From assembly GCA_033439765.1 (NCBI GenBank), contig JAULSN010000016.1:310001-374000 (forward strand): a stretch of DNA of 64,000 bases, read 5' to 3'. Source of the stretch: Lasiosphaeria ovina. Its lineage: Eukaryota > Ascomycota > Sordariomycetes > Sordariales > Lasiosphaeriaceae. The notes below the pieces were generated by a model. It had not been told where the DNA came from. It did not search any database and was given only the letters and a program-made list of their open reading frames with translations. The translations under genes were made by a program, and so were the position numbers. This document shows positions 21,125-32,080 of the stretch, piece after piece. The stretch's first letter is position 1, and every line of letters starts with the position of its first letter.

Positions 21125-23400
21125 TCATTCGAACATGTTTTCGGGGAAAGCCTGTAACGTCCCTTGCGCGCATGTTTCCATTCCCAGGCCGTCACAGCCC
21201 AGGATAGGAACGGGAACAGCAAAGGCTGAGGTGTTATCGGCGGTTGGTTCTGGTGCAGAGCCAGCAAAGAGCTGATCAGTGAAGGGCATCGTGGTCCTGG
21301 TTGTTTCTGTGCTGGTTGTTTCTGTGCTGTATGTCTTCAGGGAACAGAATAGCATGTTCGACGAATCTGCAATGGTTTTGGCCAGGAGAGGGACCATGAC
21401 TGGTGTTAAGGTGAGTTCTTTAACCTGTTGATAAGTTAGCACGGGTACATGAACGCTATGGCATGGGCCCAGTGGTATTCAGAGACTGGGAGTGAATATA
21501 TATACCCTCTCCGTGACGGAAGAGTCAAAGCCGCTCTTCTCCATATCCATGGCAAGCTGAATCGCCAAAGACCTCGTAACTGGGTTGGTGGTGCCCAAAG
21601 TAGCCATAATTTTGAGCAGGAATTCCAGGTTACTCTCACTCTGAGAGCCGTGCTCGGTCGCAAAGTCGTCCAAGAAAACAAGAGCGGCCATGTAAACCGA
21701 GAAGACCATTAGTGGGTTTTTGAACGCCACCCTGATGTCGGTAATCATGCGTACAATGTTGAGCACCTCTTCAGCCGCAGGTAGAAGACGGTCTTGGCTT
21801 TGGCGAATGGCATAGTCTGGTAGCTTCAAGTGGCCAGCCCGCGATTTCCCTAAACCTGCTCTGTGGAGGCATATGACGGCGGCATGGGCGATGACGTTGA
21901 CGAAGACGGCATTTAAGGACCGGACATTTCTGGGAAGCTGTAGACTTGATGGCAAGAACATGAGCATGGTGACAAGATCGTTGTCAATTGCCGTTTGGCG
22001 TTTCCAGTATGGGCTGGCTTGGATGTCTTGTGAAGCTTCCTGTGTGAAGCTCTCGGAAGTGAGCTCAAGGGTGCGATGGAACAGGCACGAGGCCAACACT
22101 CTTCCGGCAAGTGAAGAATACTCGGGGTCTTGCTGGCGCAACGAGCTTGTCAACGAGCTTGTTCGCTCCTCCAGATTGTTCATAAAGGCCTCCTCAGAGG
22201 CCGGGAGCAAAGTCAAGATCTAAGAAAGAAGTCAGAATTGGAATTATTCGTCTTTCAAGCATAGAAGTGACACTGCCTACGTCTCTTTCGTTGATCAGTG
22301 CCGGCCATCCCGTGACTCCCGAAGCCAGGCGATCAGCACAAAATAACACCCACCATGTCCGGCGTCTCTCTTCCAACTCGGACCAGTCCTTGGCCGGCAT
22401 AATAGTCTGACGTGTCGGGTGACCCTTGTTGTCGAGTCGGTGCAAGTTTAGCATTTGGGCGATCCGGATACTGAGGGATAGGCTTGTTGAGGATCGAGGG
22501 AAGTTGAGATGCTGGGCTTCGAAATTGGCTACGAGATTCCAGCACTGAGCGTGAGCCAGCGTTACATGTTCGCCACGGCCCTGCAGTTTATTGTCAGGGA
22601 CATAGATTTGGTCAGGGGCAGTGGCCCGAAGCTCACCCTCATCTCGTCTGCCTCGGCATACGCCCTAGCACGCAGATAAAATGGAGTAGTTAGATGGCGA
22701 TGGGTGTCGTCGGTAGTGGTCGCTAAGGCCATGACGGCATACTGGAGACACATGGGTGGGCGCATGTGGGGCGGCAGGTATAGCGATGCCGTGTAGCGAG
22801 ATCGGTGTAGCATTGGTGTAGCGCAGTGAAGCCGATCAAAGTAGATATCTGTCCTGCCATCCGAGTGTCAGTAAAGCCTGCCTAACACGTGGAAATGACA
22901 GCCAGAGCCTACAGGTCTCGAATGAGCTGAGCAGAAGGGAGCTGTTCAAAGAGTCCCAAGCCGATAACCTCGTTTGCAAGCGAGTCAGACCCGCCGACAT
23001 GCGGCCTCGGTTCGAGAGAATTGTTATCAACACCCAAGTCTAGTTCTAGTCCAAATGGTGGGGGTTGATTCGTATCTGGCATGGGCTGGGCCAGCTCGGC
23101 CCGCTCGGACAAGGTTGCATCACCCCCAGGCTGGCACTGTTGTGACTGTTGTGCCCCGGCGCTCTTCAGGCTTTTGAGCTGGCCTTCGAGCTGGTCGACT
23201 TTGGCCTCAAGATCCCGAACCTTTTTTCGCTTGCCGACCTGGCTCTGTCTCGAGGCGGGAAATACGCAAAGTTCGCCCAGCCGGAGACAACGGCCGCAGC
23301 GAGGCCAGGCGCGGTCGCATCTCGACTTTTTATTCCGGCACCCGAAGCACGACAGGTTGGGGCCTTTGGTCGGAGGGCCATGGCTGCTTTGCTCGTCCAT
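21125..23400 (-). CDS. Zn2Cys6 fungal transcription factor
   Basis: Five exons (23400-22913, 22853-22637, 22580-22281, 22219-21506, 21424-21125) give 672 residues; all four introns (56-81 bp) restore the frame and most have a CTGAC branch. The zinc cluster is at residues 18-45 (C18, C21, C28, C35, C38, C45; CFGCRNKKSRC then CGRC). A basic linker and short coiled coil follow (VRDLEAKVDQLEGQLKSL), the usual dimerisation element. The middle is the fungal_trans domain: YFDRLH, LQYAVMALA, RIAQMLNLHRLD and ERRRTWWVLFCADRLAS. The last exon starts KELTLTPVMVPLLAK. It should be a nuclear regulator binding CGG repeats. Its place beside two NmrA-type genes, a GST and a P450 makes it a candidate local regulator. 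I started at ATG 23400; the frame is open six bases further but without ATG. Confidence 0.93.
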
Positions 23401-23671
23401 GATCACACGCAGCCAAAACTAAAAGTTGGTGGACTCTGATATGATCCTGCTCCACGTTCCTGGCGATTTCGCGGAAAAAATAAAAGAATGAATGGCAAAA
23501 TTAATTACCTAGGTAGGTAGGTTAAATCCAGTCACTTTCATACTCGTGGAGGCGGGCGCAGACCACACACGCCTGGTGTGGTGGAGAAGCCGAAGACCCG
23601 AAATTGAGACTGCTAAATTTTTGGTCACGTGCTTTAATGACAAATCAATTTCTTTCCTCGTTTTCAACGGC
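23401..23671. other. Promoter region of the Zn2Cys6 gene
   Basis: No gene. It contains an exact TACCTAGGTA palindrome at 23506-23515, and the hAT insertion lies just beyond it. Confidence 0.5.
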
Positions 23672-23679
23672 CCTTGAGC
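23672..23679. repeat. Target-site duplication, left copy
   Basis: The 8-bp word CCTTGAGC borders the left end of the transposon and is identical to 26804-26811. Eight bases is the hallmark length for hAT insertion. Confidence 0.93.
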
Positions 23680-26600
23680 CAGCGCTGCCAACAACTCAAA
23701 TAACTCAAATATGAAGCTATATTTGAGTTGAATTGAGTTCAAAATACTGTATTTGAGTTGGGTTGAGGCCCTATTTGAGTTGAGTTGGCTTTATTTGACC
23801 TTATTTGACGGAACTTGCCGCACCACCAAAAAACACGAATATCTGGCCAAATTTGGCCCCGAATTGACTCCCTAGACCAGAAAAGAGCGCTGAATCCAGC
23901 CAACGCCCTCAAAATAAGCCCCAGCTCTTTAGGCACATGAGGATATTGATGGTATCGTCGGCCAAGGAATGTCGTTGCGTGCCAATGACTAGCTTGGCTT
24001 GGCTAAAGGCCCTCTTATACTTAGATAATATCGCTAGTATCGATAATAGGTCCAAAGCCATCCTTGATAATCGAGGCTAGCGTTCCTTATAAGCTAACTA
24101 CCAGGTTCGTATATTATCTACCGGCCAAATAGGTTCTGTAAAGTACTTAGCTAGCTCGTCTTTCTAGCCCAGGTCCTTAGGCGGGTCGTAGTAGTCGTAA
24201 GAGCGAAGATGACTGCCTGGGCCTAATAGGGCTGGTGGCTGCGGCGCTATAGGCATAGGAAGATCGGCGTATTCAGCTTAGTAAAGATCACGGTAGGCAG
24301 CGAATACCTTCCTGGCCCTATTAGGGCTTAGGCATTTATCCATCCACCTCTTCTTATACCTAGGGTGTAAGAGTATAGCGACCTAGTAAGTAGGGCTTTT
24401 ATCCATTAACCTAATATATTCTTAAAGCTTCTAAATAGCTAGTTAAAGACTAGTTCGTACGAAGGAAACGTAATCGTCGTTAGGATTAGGGGAGGAGGGT
24501 AGGGCAGGTAGGTCGTCGGCCAACTTAAAGACTGGAAGGATAACCTAGCCGGTCGGCAGGCGCCGCGGTAGGTCAATAACCGAGTCGGCTAGCCGGCTAG
24601 GAAGCCGCCGTTTGCGCCGAGGTCGCTGCGAATTCGCTACGGTAGAGAAGAAAGGCTCGGTATCGTTATCGGTATCGTCGTCGTCGTTAAGGGCGATTGA
24701 TTGAGCCTATTAGCTAGCGACTGTAATCTCTGGCTAGGCGTAGATAGGCCTACCCGTGAACTCTATTAGCGCCTTGGAATTTGGGTATAGAATTCGCTAC
24801 TAGTGAGTAAGGTGATTAGTTAGCCACTCTATTATAACGATAACTTTAGGAAAACTCGCTAATCTACCTTTAAACCACTTCGTAATCCTTCTAAAAGGCT
24901 TAAGAATATTCAAAATAAGCGTAAGTTAATACTAGTTAGAGGGTTCTAATAGGTTAGTAGTAGGGAGGCGTTTTTTGGGGTCTTTTTCGCCCTGGTTACG
25001 ATAGTACCAAAAATCGACCTAGGCGCGTAATCGTACTACGCGCTAGATTATATAGAATACCGAGTTCTAACGCGTCGAATTATCGTTATAAAGCTATAAG
25101 CCCTCGATATTCCTATTAAAAATAATAGAGCCGAATTCGCGAGCCTCTTCTTTACTTAACTAGCCGCGCGCGATTTGAAGGAAGGTCTCGCGGCATTATA
25201 GCGACCTACGAATAAAGTATACTACGTTATATAACTTACTAACTAGCCCTTGCTTCCGCTAACCTACTAGTAAGGCCTTTTCTTCTTCAAGCGATAACTA
25301 ACCGATAAAGTTATCGTTAAAGGCTCGATTAAGGTAGGTTGACTTCCCTAGAATAAAGGCTTGTACGGCGAGGTTCAGAACGTGGCCAAAATAGCGTAGC
25401 CGACGCTATAGGGCCAATTCTTCGAGTTCCTGATCGCTAAGGCCAATTTGTAGGGCGCTAAGTATGAATTTAACCGCTAAGGAGTTCGAATCTACGTTAT
25501 TATACTGGAAATAACTAAGCGAGTCCTTAATACCGTATTCCTTAGCTACCTTTATAAGGTAAAGAGCCTGATTCTCGCTACTATATGAGCCGTGAATGTG
25601 CGGTATCGCTAATAAATCGTGGTGGAGGGCGCCGTCGCGATTAGCGTAGTATATAAAGATCGCTATATAGGAAATAGTTAATAGTAAGGTCCAAATATCG
25701 AAGGAAAGGTGCTTCTTATATAGCGATACTAATAACCTATAACGTAGGACTTCCTTCTAGGTATTAAACCGATCGCCAAAATACGTCCGAATCGTCGTAT
25801 ATGAGTTAGGAAGCGCCTTAGCTACCCTATTAGGATTCAAATTAGTATAGAAATCGCGAAATTCTTATTATTGAACGATATTAAATAGTAGGTTTAAGCG
25901 AAGGATTATCGCTAATAGCCTCTCTCGTAGGGTGAGCTTATAAGGTAGTAATACTACCCTCTCTTATTATTAGACTAACTATAGTAGCCGCTACCTCTTA
26001 TTTCCTCGCTCAATACTACCCTCTTTAGCCTTTAACCTTTTACGATACTGACTTTTGAGGTATATAGTCGCTAACGAAGTCGCTACTACTTTAAAGGTCT
26101 TATTATAATAGTAGTACGCCCACTAGTATAAGCCCTCTTCTACTACGTTATTAACGACCTTAGCCAGCCAGTTACTATACCCCCCAATTTACGACGATCT
26201 TACTATTCTTTTTCCCACCCAAAACTCTGGTATAAAGGAACCATCTGGTATTTTTATCGTGGGCCAGTCCTTTACTTCCTTGTGGGCCAAGTCCGCTGGG
26301 TCGATCGCTATTAGGCGAGGGTACTACTAGGCAATTCGGGAAGTACGGTCTTGAACGTCAAGCGGTCGTTTTTCTACGTACGGGCTATTCGACGAGAGGG
26401 CCGCGGTATTGATAGTCGAGGCTCGTATATTGGAAGCGAGGAAGCAGCGAATTCGCAGTAGGAAGGCAGGAAAGGAAGCTTGTTGACTTGGCGATAGTTA
26501 TAGCGCTGTAACGCAGGTCGATGGTACTGTAGAAAACCAGGTTAGTCCAGTCGAATTTTTCCCTGGGCCAGGAAGCCCCAGATCTTACTAGGTTGGCCAT

Positions 26601-26803
26601 GGCCAAATGCTGCCCTGAGCCCAGGAATGCAGGGAAAACTGGGCCTAAAAAGGGCCCAAGCGATGGAAATATTTGAGCTAAACCCAACTCAAATAACCAG
26701 TCTATTTGAATTGAGTTGGGTTCAAAAATGGCTTATTTGAGTTGGCTATTTGAGTTGATTTGAGTTATTTGAGTTGACTTTATTTGAGTTGTTGGCAGCG
26801 CTG
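23680..26803. mobile_element. hAT-family DNA transposon, RIP-mutated
   Basis: The 3124-bp element has perfect 24-bp terminal inverted repeats (23680-23703 and 26780-26803) that begin with the palindrome CAGCGCTG. Many subterminal copies of TATTTGAGTTG or its complement lie at both ends, as transposase-binding repeats do in hAT elements. It is flanked by an exact 8-bp target duplication. The interior (about 24.0-26.3 kb) is almost free of CpA and TpG and very rich in TpA, so it appears heavily RIP-mutated, and no reading frame survives there. The ends are much less changed. Perfect repeats and target duplication suggest the insertion is not ancient; mobility by its own transposase is impossible, though a related active copy could act on the ends. 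Confidence 0.93.
23907..26690 (-). pseudogene. hAT transposase remnant
   Basis: The transposase ran on the minus strand. Its end is still readable at about 24013-23938: RAFSQAKLVIGTQRHSLADD followed by TINILMCLKSWG, the hAT C-terminal dimerisation motif (x-R-x-F-S-x-A ... R ... L). Upstream the strand is full of TAA and TAG codons from C-to-T change, with only scattered family-like words. An N-terminal remnant is the open 100-codon frame 26687-26385, which has no convincing identity. Boundaries given are the likely limits of the former gene, not measured ones. No functional protein can be made. Confidence 0.75.
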
Positions 26804-26811
26804 CCTTGAGC
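26804..26811. repeat. Target-site duplication, right copy
   Basis: CCTTGAGC, identical to 23672-23679, directly after the right terminal repeat of the hAT element. Confidence 0.93.
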
Positions 26812-27312
26812 CATGACGGCCCGGCCAGACTTTGGCTTTGTTGACCTTTACGATTTACCCACCATGGACCACGTCTTTACTACCTGATTGTCAAAGCGTT
26901 GAGGAAATAATAGCTCCGACTTCTAGTGGAGCGATGTCGCCACCGTCTTCCACAAAACCAACCTAATTACACAAGGCAGGCAACGATCATATCGCACGAC
27001 ACACAGTCAATAAAGCAGAGAAGGAAACTTCAAATTATAAACAGAAAGAACATATCCTGAAACCTTTTACCTTAGATTATTGTAGACAATGTGATGGACG
27101 TTGTGTAAGTCGAATTCACGTGCGGAAGCCAAATGACACAGAAATACAGCAGGTTGACTTTGGATAAATGGGGACTAATAACGTCAACAATACGGAGTAT
27201 CGGTTTGTCTTTTCTCAATAACACACTCGCGCAGGCCCTCTCCAAAGTCGGGATTTTCGTCATCAGACAAAACTATAGGTTTCGTGGAGAACCATAAATG
27301 GGAAATCTGCGG
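26812..27312. other. Intergenic, no gene seen
   Basis: Between the transposon and the decarboxylase pseudogene. One copy of TACGGAGTA is at 27191-27199. Confidence 0.45.
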
Positions 27313-28791
27313 TTACTCGGGGTTGTGCGTGATCACAGTGGCCAATGGGGAGCACACGGGAATGTTATCGCTGGACGAGAATGGGGCTCTCAACGCCTTT
27401 GCGAAACAGAAGCAGATGCGTAGATCCACCAAAGTGGAACTATTGGTTTCCTTAGTAAGTCAAAGACCATGAGAAAAAATGTCAGGACTTGGTGAAAGTT
27501 GGACTTACCATGCCTATCAGCTGGCCCTCAGTGACACGATCGCCTTCCTTAACCTTCCAGTCGCAGCCCGACACCTCGGCCATGCCGACCGGAACAACAG
27601 CCATGACCCCGATGGCAGGGTTGTCGCTTTCGACTAGCATGACGCTACGCGTGGCCACCTGGAGATATAGGGCTGCGAGTTACAGGCCCTGTCGGGATCT
27701 GGGCTTCCCGACTCAAACCCCTGAAAACAATTCTCGGCATAATAGGGGCCCTCAATGTGGGTGATTTTCTTGACAGTGCCGCCGGTGGGGGCGTGCCAGC
27801 AGTGGTAGCTGAGACTCGGCAGGAAGGCCTGATATAGGGCCCCACCCGCAAACGGCGCTGCATCCTCTAGCGAGCCGCCCATGATATCGACGAGGCTTTA
27901 AGGCTGGCCTTTGACTCAGAATTCCTGCTGCAGCGCCACGGACGATCCGCTCAGGTTGTTGAGTGGCGTCAATTCACAGCAGTTCACGATGACGTTGGGG
28001 TCGTCGGGGCTGCCGACCGGGCGGACCCCGTCGACAAAAGATCGCGTCATGAAAGCGTCGTACGAGCCGTACCCATAGGCCGGTTTGGTTGGGTCGCATG
28101 CGAATATGTCGGCAAACGTCAACTTATTTGTTGGCTTTGGCTCGGCAAATTTGACGATGGCCCCAAGGGCAATCTCGTTCAGCCAGCCGCTGGAACTCGT
28201 GTTGAGGACGCTGGCTGACAGAGACGTCGTTAAGAACTCTCCGTAGGCGTTGAGCATGTCCCTTAGATATTGGTTGACATCTGACCGCAGAAAGAGTGAG
28301 ATGCCAACGTTGGTGGCCATGGGCCATTCCTGCGCAAGCAAAGGTTTTGCATTAGCCCCTTTACCATATACGGTTTAAAGTCTAGAAAAATGTGGCATTT
28401 TAATACAAGCGCGGCATTGAGAGGGAAGGCAATAAAACTCTGCTACCCCTCGGTGTTGTAGAGCCACTCGGGACTTTGGCCCTGCACAGTGTCAAAGACG
28501 AGCATCAGTTCGGCCACAGTTCGTATTCCGCTCTTCCCAGTCGGGTCTTGGTTGTAAGGGGGAACATCGGGGACTTGCTCGAGCGCCAGGTTGAAGAGCA
28601 TGCGCACTGCCAGAGTAGTCTCGATGAAGGCAGCAAGTGCCACAACAGTCGGCTGCACACACAAGAGCCGGGCCGTTGGCGCGCTCTATATTGGCGTCTA
28701 TGATCTTTTGGCGCAGCCAGCTCTGGACCATGGCACGATCGGCGGCCAGCCAGCCCCCAAGACGGTGCTTCACCAGAGGGTTAGAGGACAT
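27313..28791 (-). pseudogene. Phosphatidylserine-decarboxylase-like (PsiD-type) gene, disabled
   Basis: Minus-strand pieces in order match the fungal soluble PSD-like decarboxylases, some of which act on amino acids such as tryptophan (PsiD) rather than on lipid. Readable parts: HRLGGWLAADRAMVQSWL near the start (ATG 28791), VPPYNQDPTGKSGIRTVAEL, EWPMATNVG, FLTTSLSASVLNTSSSGWLN, FACDPTKPAYGYGSYDAFMT with GVRPVGSPDD, GGALYQAFLPSLSYHCWHAP, VGMAEVSGC and FHFGGSTHLLLFRKGVE, ending near ATV at 27313. A 69-bp GT-AG intron (27440-27508) is recognisable. Lesions include a frameshift near 28660, stops at 27916-27918 (TGA) and 27898-27900 (TAA), a one-base shift near 27665 and another near 27395. The family's pyruvoyl-forming region falls in the last part. 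It cannot yield an enzyme as it stands. Confidence 0.82.
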
Positions 28792-30342
28792 GGCGGCGAT
28801 GGCAGAGGGTTGAGTTATTGGTGATGGAACACGATCGAGGATCAACGGGCTTAGAACAAGCGATCAGTCCCAGGTAACAGAGCTTGAGGAGCTCTGATCT
28901 TTATCAACTCCTACCATAACATCAATATGGGTAAAGGTGTTCTTAGGAAATAATTCCCGGCGAATAGAACGGGCGATCCAACGCGAATTGGGTCTATCAG
29001 ATGGCTCGCAGATGGTCACGCAACTGTCGATGTTAAACAGAGAATTTGCATGCAACTGAGCGCATTAGAAAAGGTACTGCAATAGTCAATAGCTCTCCGA
29101 ATACAGTAGAAGCCAGCATGTTTGGGCTAATCTCGTTCTCCTGGTCAGTAATGAGGAGACGTCTGATGCGGGTTCTGTCTTGCCAAGAACCTCTTTTGGC
29201 ACTTCAGCCAGCCATGTTCTCAACAAAAAGGCTAAGGCACCTCATTACCGTTGGTCACTGGCGCAACACGTAGCCCAGTCCTACTTAAGGGGAATTGCAG
29301 AGAACAAGGCGGGTCTTAAGGTGAGACATTCGGGTCTCGCCTTCCCTTAGCCTCATCCAACCACATCCCGCTTCCGCCATCCGGCACCAGAGCATTTTGA
29401 AGGCGGTGTGGAGCTTAAACACTCCGATACTGAGATAATTGGTTGTAGTTGTACCGCTCAGTGGTTCTTTTCCTAAATGGATTGCAGTCTAACTCGTCTC
29501 AGCAAGTAGGGCAAATGGCGAGGAGCTGTTACATGATCAGGTACACATGCAGTAGGGTTTGCGCCTAGCTCGGTCATAACACTGAATATTATTTTGCCCT
29601 TTGGAAACTAATCATATTTGTGTCACCTTGACAAAGGAGCAGCAGCAAGATATCAATTAAACAGTGTTCCGCTCATGAGTAATTGCATGCCTGTCCAGAA
29701 CCCCAGAACCAGGGCAGAACAGTCGGAATAATCACTGAATCACAACAGACATCCAAAGGCGCCGAACATTAATTGAGTATAGCAAAGAAAGAAGGAAGGG
29801 AAAAGGACCTTGATACTCCGTCATAGCCGACTCGTTGTTCATTGCAATGAAAACTTGATGGGAGTCTTATTAACCCTTTCTTTTCCCCATGTCGAAGCAT
29901 TGACCTCTACCTATCTACCCAGTCTTTGCACCAAATTGCATCCCCAAAATTCGGGCCAGGTACCGTAGCTACCAAGCCCTTTAGTAGCTCTTTTAGATCC
30001 TTCGCATCCACAGGTGTGACCTATGGGTGATTCGGCTCCTTTCTCCTGCTTCAAATTCCAACGTTGTTCTTCGTCGTGACACTTTAGCCTGCTTCTCGAC
30101 TCGGACCCGAGGCTGCTATTTGAATGAGGTACCAAGCTCTCTGCTTTGGGTTGAGATTTGGAGACAAACTTTTCAGGAGGACTTCCAGGCTAAAGCAATG
30201 TTCAACCATGTAGCTAGCTATTGGTCTTAGAAATAATTACACGAAATTTGCATTCGGTAACAAGTAGTTATTTCGGATAATGCCTTTACTTATAATATAA
30301 TACTGTGGACAGAGTCACAGTATCTGGTGCCAACATGGTGGG
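28792..30342. other. Long intergenic stretch, no firm gene
   Basis: 1.5 kb without a supported gene. A 63-codon minus-strand frame (29055-28864) has a plausible amino-acid mix but starts without ATG support and has no family motif. The rest is AT-rich with nothing distinct. Confidence 0.4.
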
Positions 30343-32080
30343 TCACACGATTAAACCCGTCTCGTAGTCCCCCATGCAGTCGCCCCGATGTGCAGTCGGA
30401 TCCGGGCACGTCTCTTTGCTCTCCAAGCAGACATGCAGTGTCTCTAACGACGCGCCCGACTTCCGCTTGAACTCGCACACGCCCAAGCGGACGTACTCGT
30501 TCGCCCCCCGGCCCGTCGGTCTGAGTACCATGCAATACTGCGTCCCGGACCCGGTCGGCCGCTCAGACTGAAACATCAGTAGACATTTTGTGGCGGCAAA
30601 ATCGTCCACCCAGTCCCACCCCTCGCCCTCGTACTCGCCCTCGTCTTCGTCCCCGCCCCGCGTCCAATCGCCTGGCTGCCTGTACACGTCGCGGACCAGC
30701 GGCCCCTTGACAAGCCCATCGCCCCAGCGGCTCTTTCCACTGACCGAATCACGCCGGTCCGTCGCCACGTACACCCTTTGGGTCCCCGAGACGAGGACCT
30801 TGCTGACCGCGCCTGTCACCGCTAGCCGGCCCGAGTAGCGCGCAAATCCGCCGGCAGTGTCTTCAGACGTGGCGTCAAGCGCAACGACGGTGGCCCTTGG
30901 GACGAGCCGGGCCTCGTGACGCGCCTCCTGTGCGGCGTCTGACGTGCCAAACAGGCGGTACTGGATGGGCACGGGCACAGCGAGCCACGACCACGACGGC
31001 GCCTGCACAACCCCCGGCGGGCGCGCTACAAGGTCAACTACGCCGTCGGCCACGCGCCACAGAAGGCACCGCAGGGCGTCGCGGCGCCAGATTCCCGCCA
31101 CGGCCTCGTCGCTGCCCAGTGCGGCCGCCATCTGCCGCTCGATCCCCGCCAGCGCCACGTACCAGTCGCCAGGCACGGTGAGGTAGCGGGCCGTGTAGCT
31201 CTGCACGGCGGCGCGCCAGAGGCGGTAGTCGTTGGGCGACGGCGCCGCTGGTGCTGTCAAGAGACGGCGAGCGAGGGCCTTCTCGTCGGCGTTGCGCGAG
31301 CGCGGCGAGATGTCGACGGGCATCCCCGTGGGTACACGCTGCGACGCACTGGCGCACAGGCAGTCCCAGTACAGCCCTGTGCCGGTGAGGCTAACGACGC
31401 GCCGACATAGGCTGCGCTCCCTCCTGCAGCGTCCAGCCGCGCGTGTCCAGGTCGCCCTGCGCGCGATAGTCGCTCTTGCGGCTGGCGCAGAGGTATATGC
31501 GGTTCTCCTGCTCGCGCGGATCGAGGTTCACAAGGATCAAAGGTTGCTACAGCACCTCGTCGGCCGACACGTTGTCGACGATGGCGATGGTCAGGAGCGC
31601 GTTCTGGTAGATGGTTGACATGTTGGGCGCCTGCTCGTTCCAGGCACCGCCTAGTCGTTGGACGATGCACTATCCGGGGATATATATTTAGCTTCAGGCG
31701 CGAAATAGTCCAACGCAATCAAGTAAGAGTGACGATGTTGATTCAGACTAGGCGGGTTAGGTACTCACCAAAGCATCAACCCATAGGAACTTGACGCCTA
31801 AAGCATTGGCGAGCTTGCAAGCCGTCTTGATCGCGCCTGATAGTGCTGCGAGGTCGACGGCCGTATAGAACTGAGGCAAGTTGCCCCGATTCAAACAGAC
31901 GGGCTGCTCTGGTGGCTGCGGCCAGCGGTAGCTGAGCGTGATGTAAGGCCCATGCAAACTAGCTCCGTCCACGACTTTCAAGTCCGGAAATCTTGAAAGA
32001 TCCAGGACTCTTTTGGGGAGAGGGGGCCATTCTGAGCGTGCTTCGACTGCTTGATTCCGGCATTCGTGGTGCGAAGTGAG
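30343..32080 (-). pseudogene. Second HET-domain protein, disabled
   Basis: The N-terminal part (frame open from about 32080) has LPKRVLDLSRFPDLKVVDG, GPYITLSYRW and LGVKFLWVDAL, the start of a HET domain. A 99-bp intron (31670-31768, GTGAGT...ATAG) leads to CIVQRLGGAWNEQAPNM and IYQNALLTIA. This frame stops at TAG 31547-31549, resumes with CASRKSDYRAQGDLDTRGW and TLQEG, then changes frame near 31420, probably by a 4-bp insertion. From there VVSLTGTGLYWDCLCASAS joins the long final frame (31323-30343) with AVQSYTARYLTVPGDWYVA, VQAPSWSWLAV and RPTGRGANEYVRLGVC. No ATG was found upstream. Nonsense plus frameshift make it a pseudogene. It belongs to the HET subgroup whose C-terminal half resembles that of TOL-like proteins. 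Confidence 0.8.

Noticed and set aside
28864..29055. 63-codon minus-strand frame
   Set aside because: Composition is plausible, but there is no supported start, no family motif and no continuation through introns that I could find.
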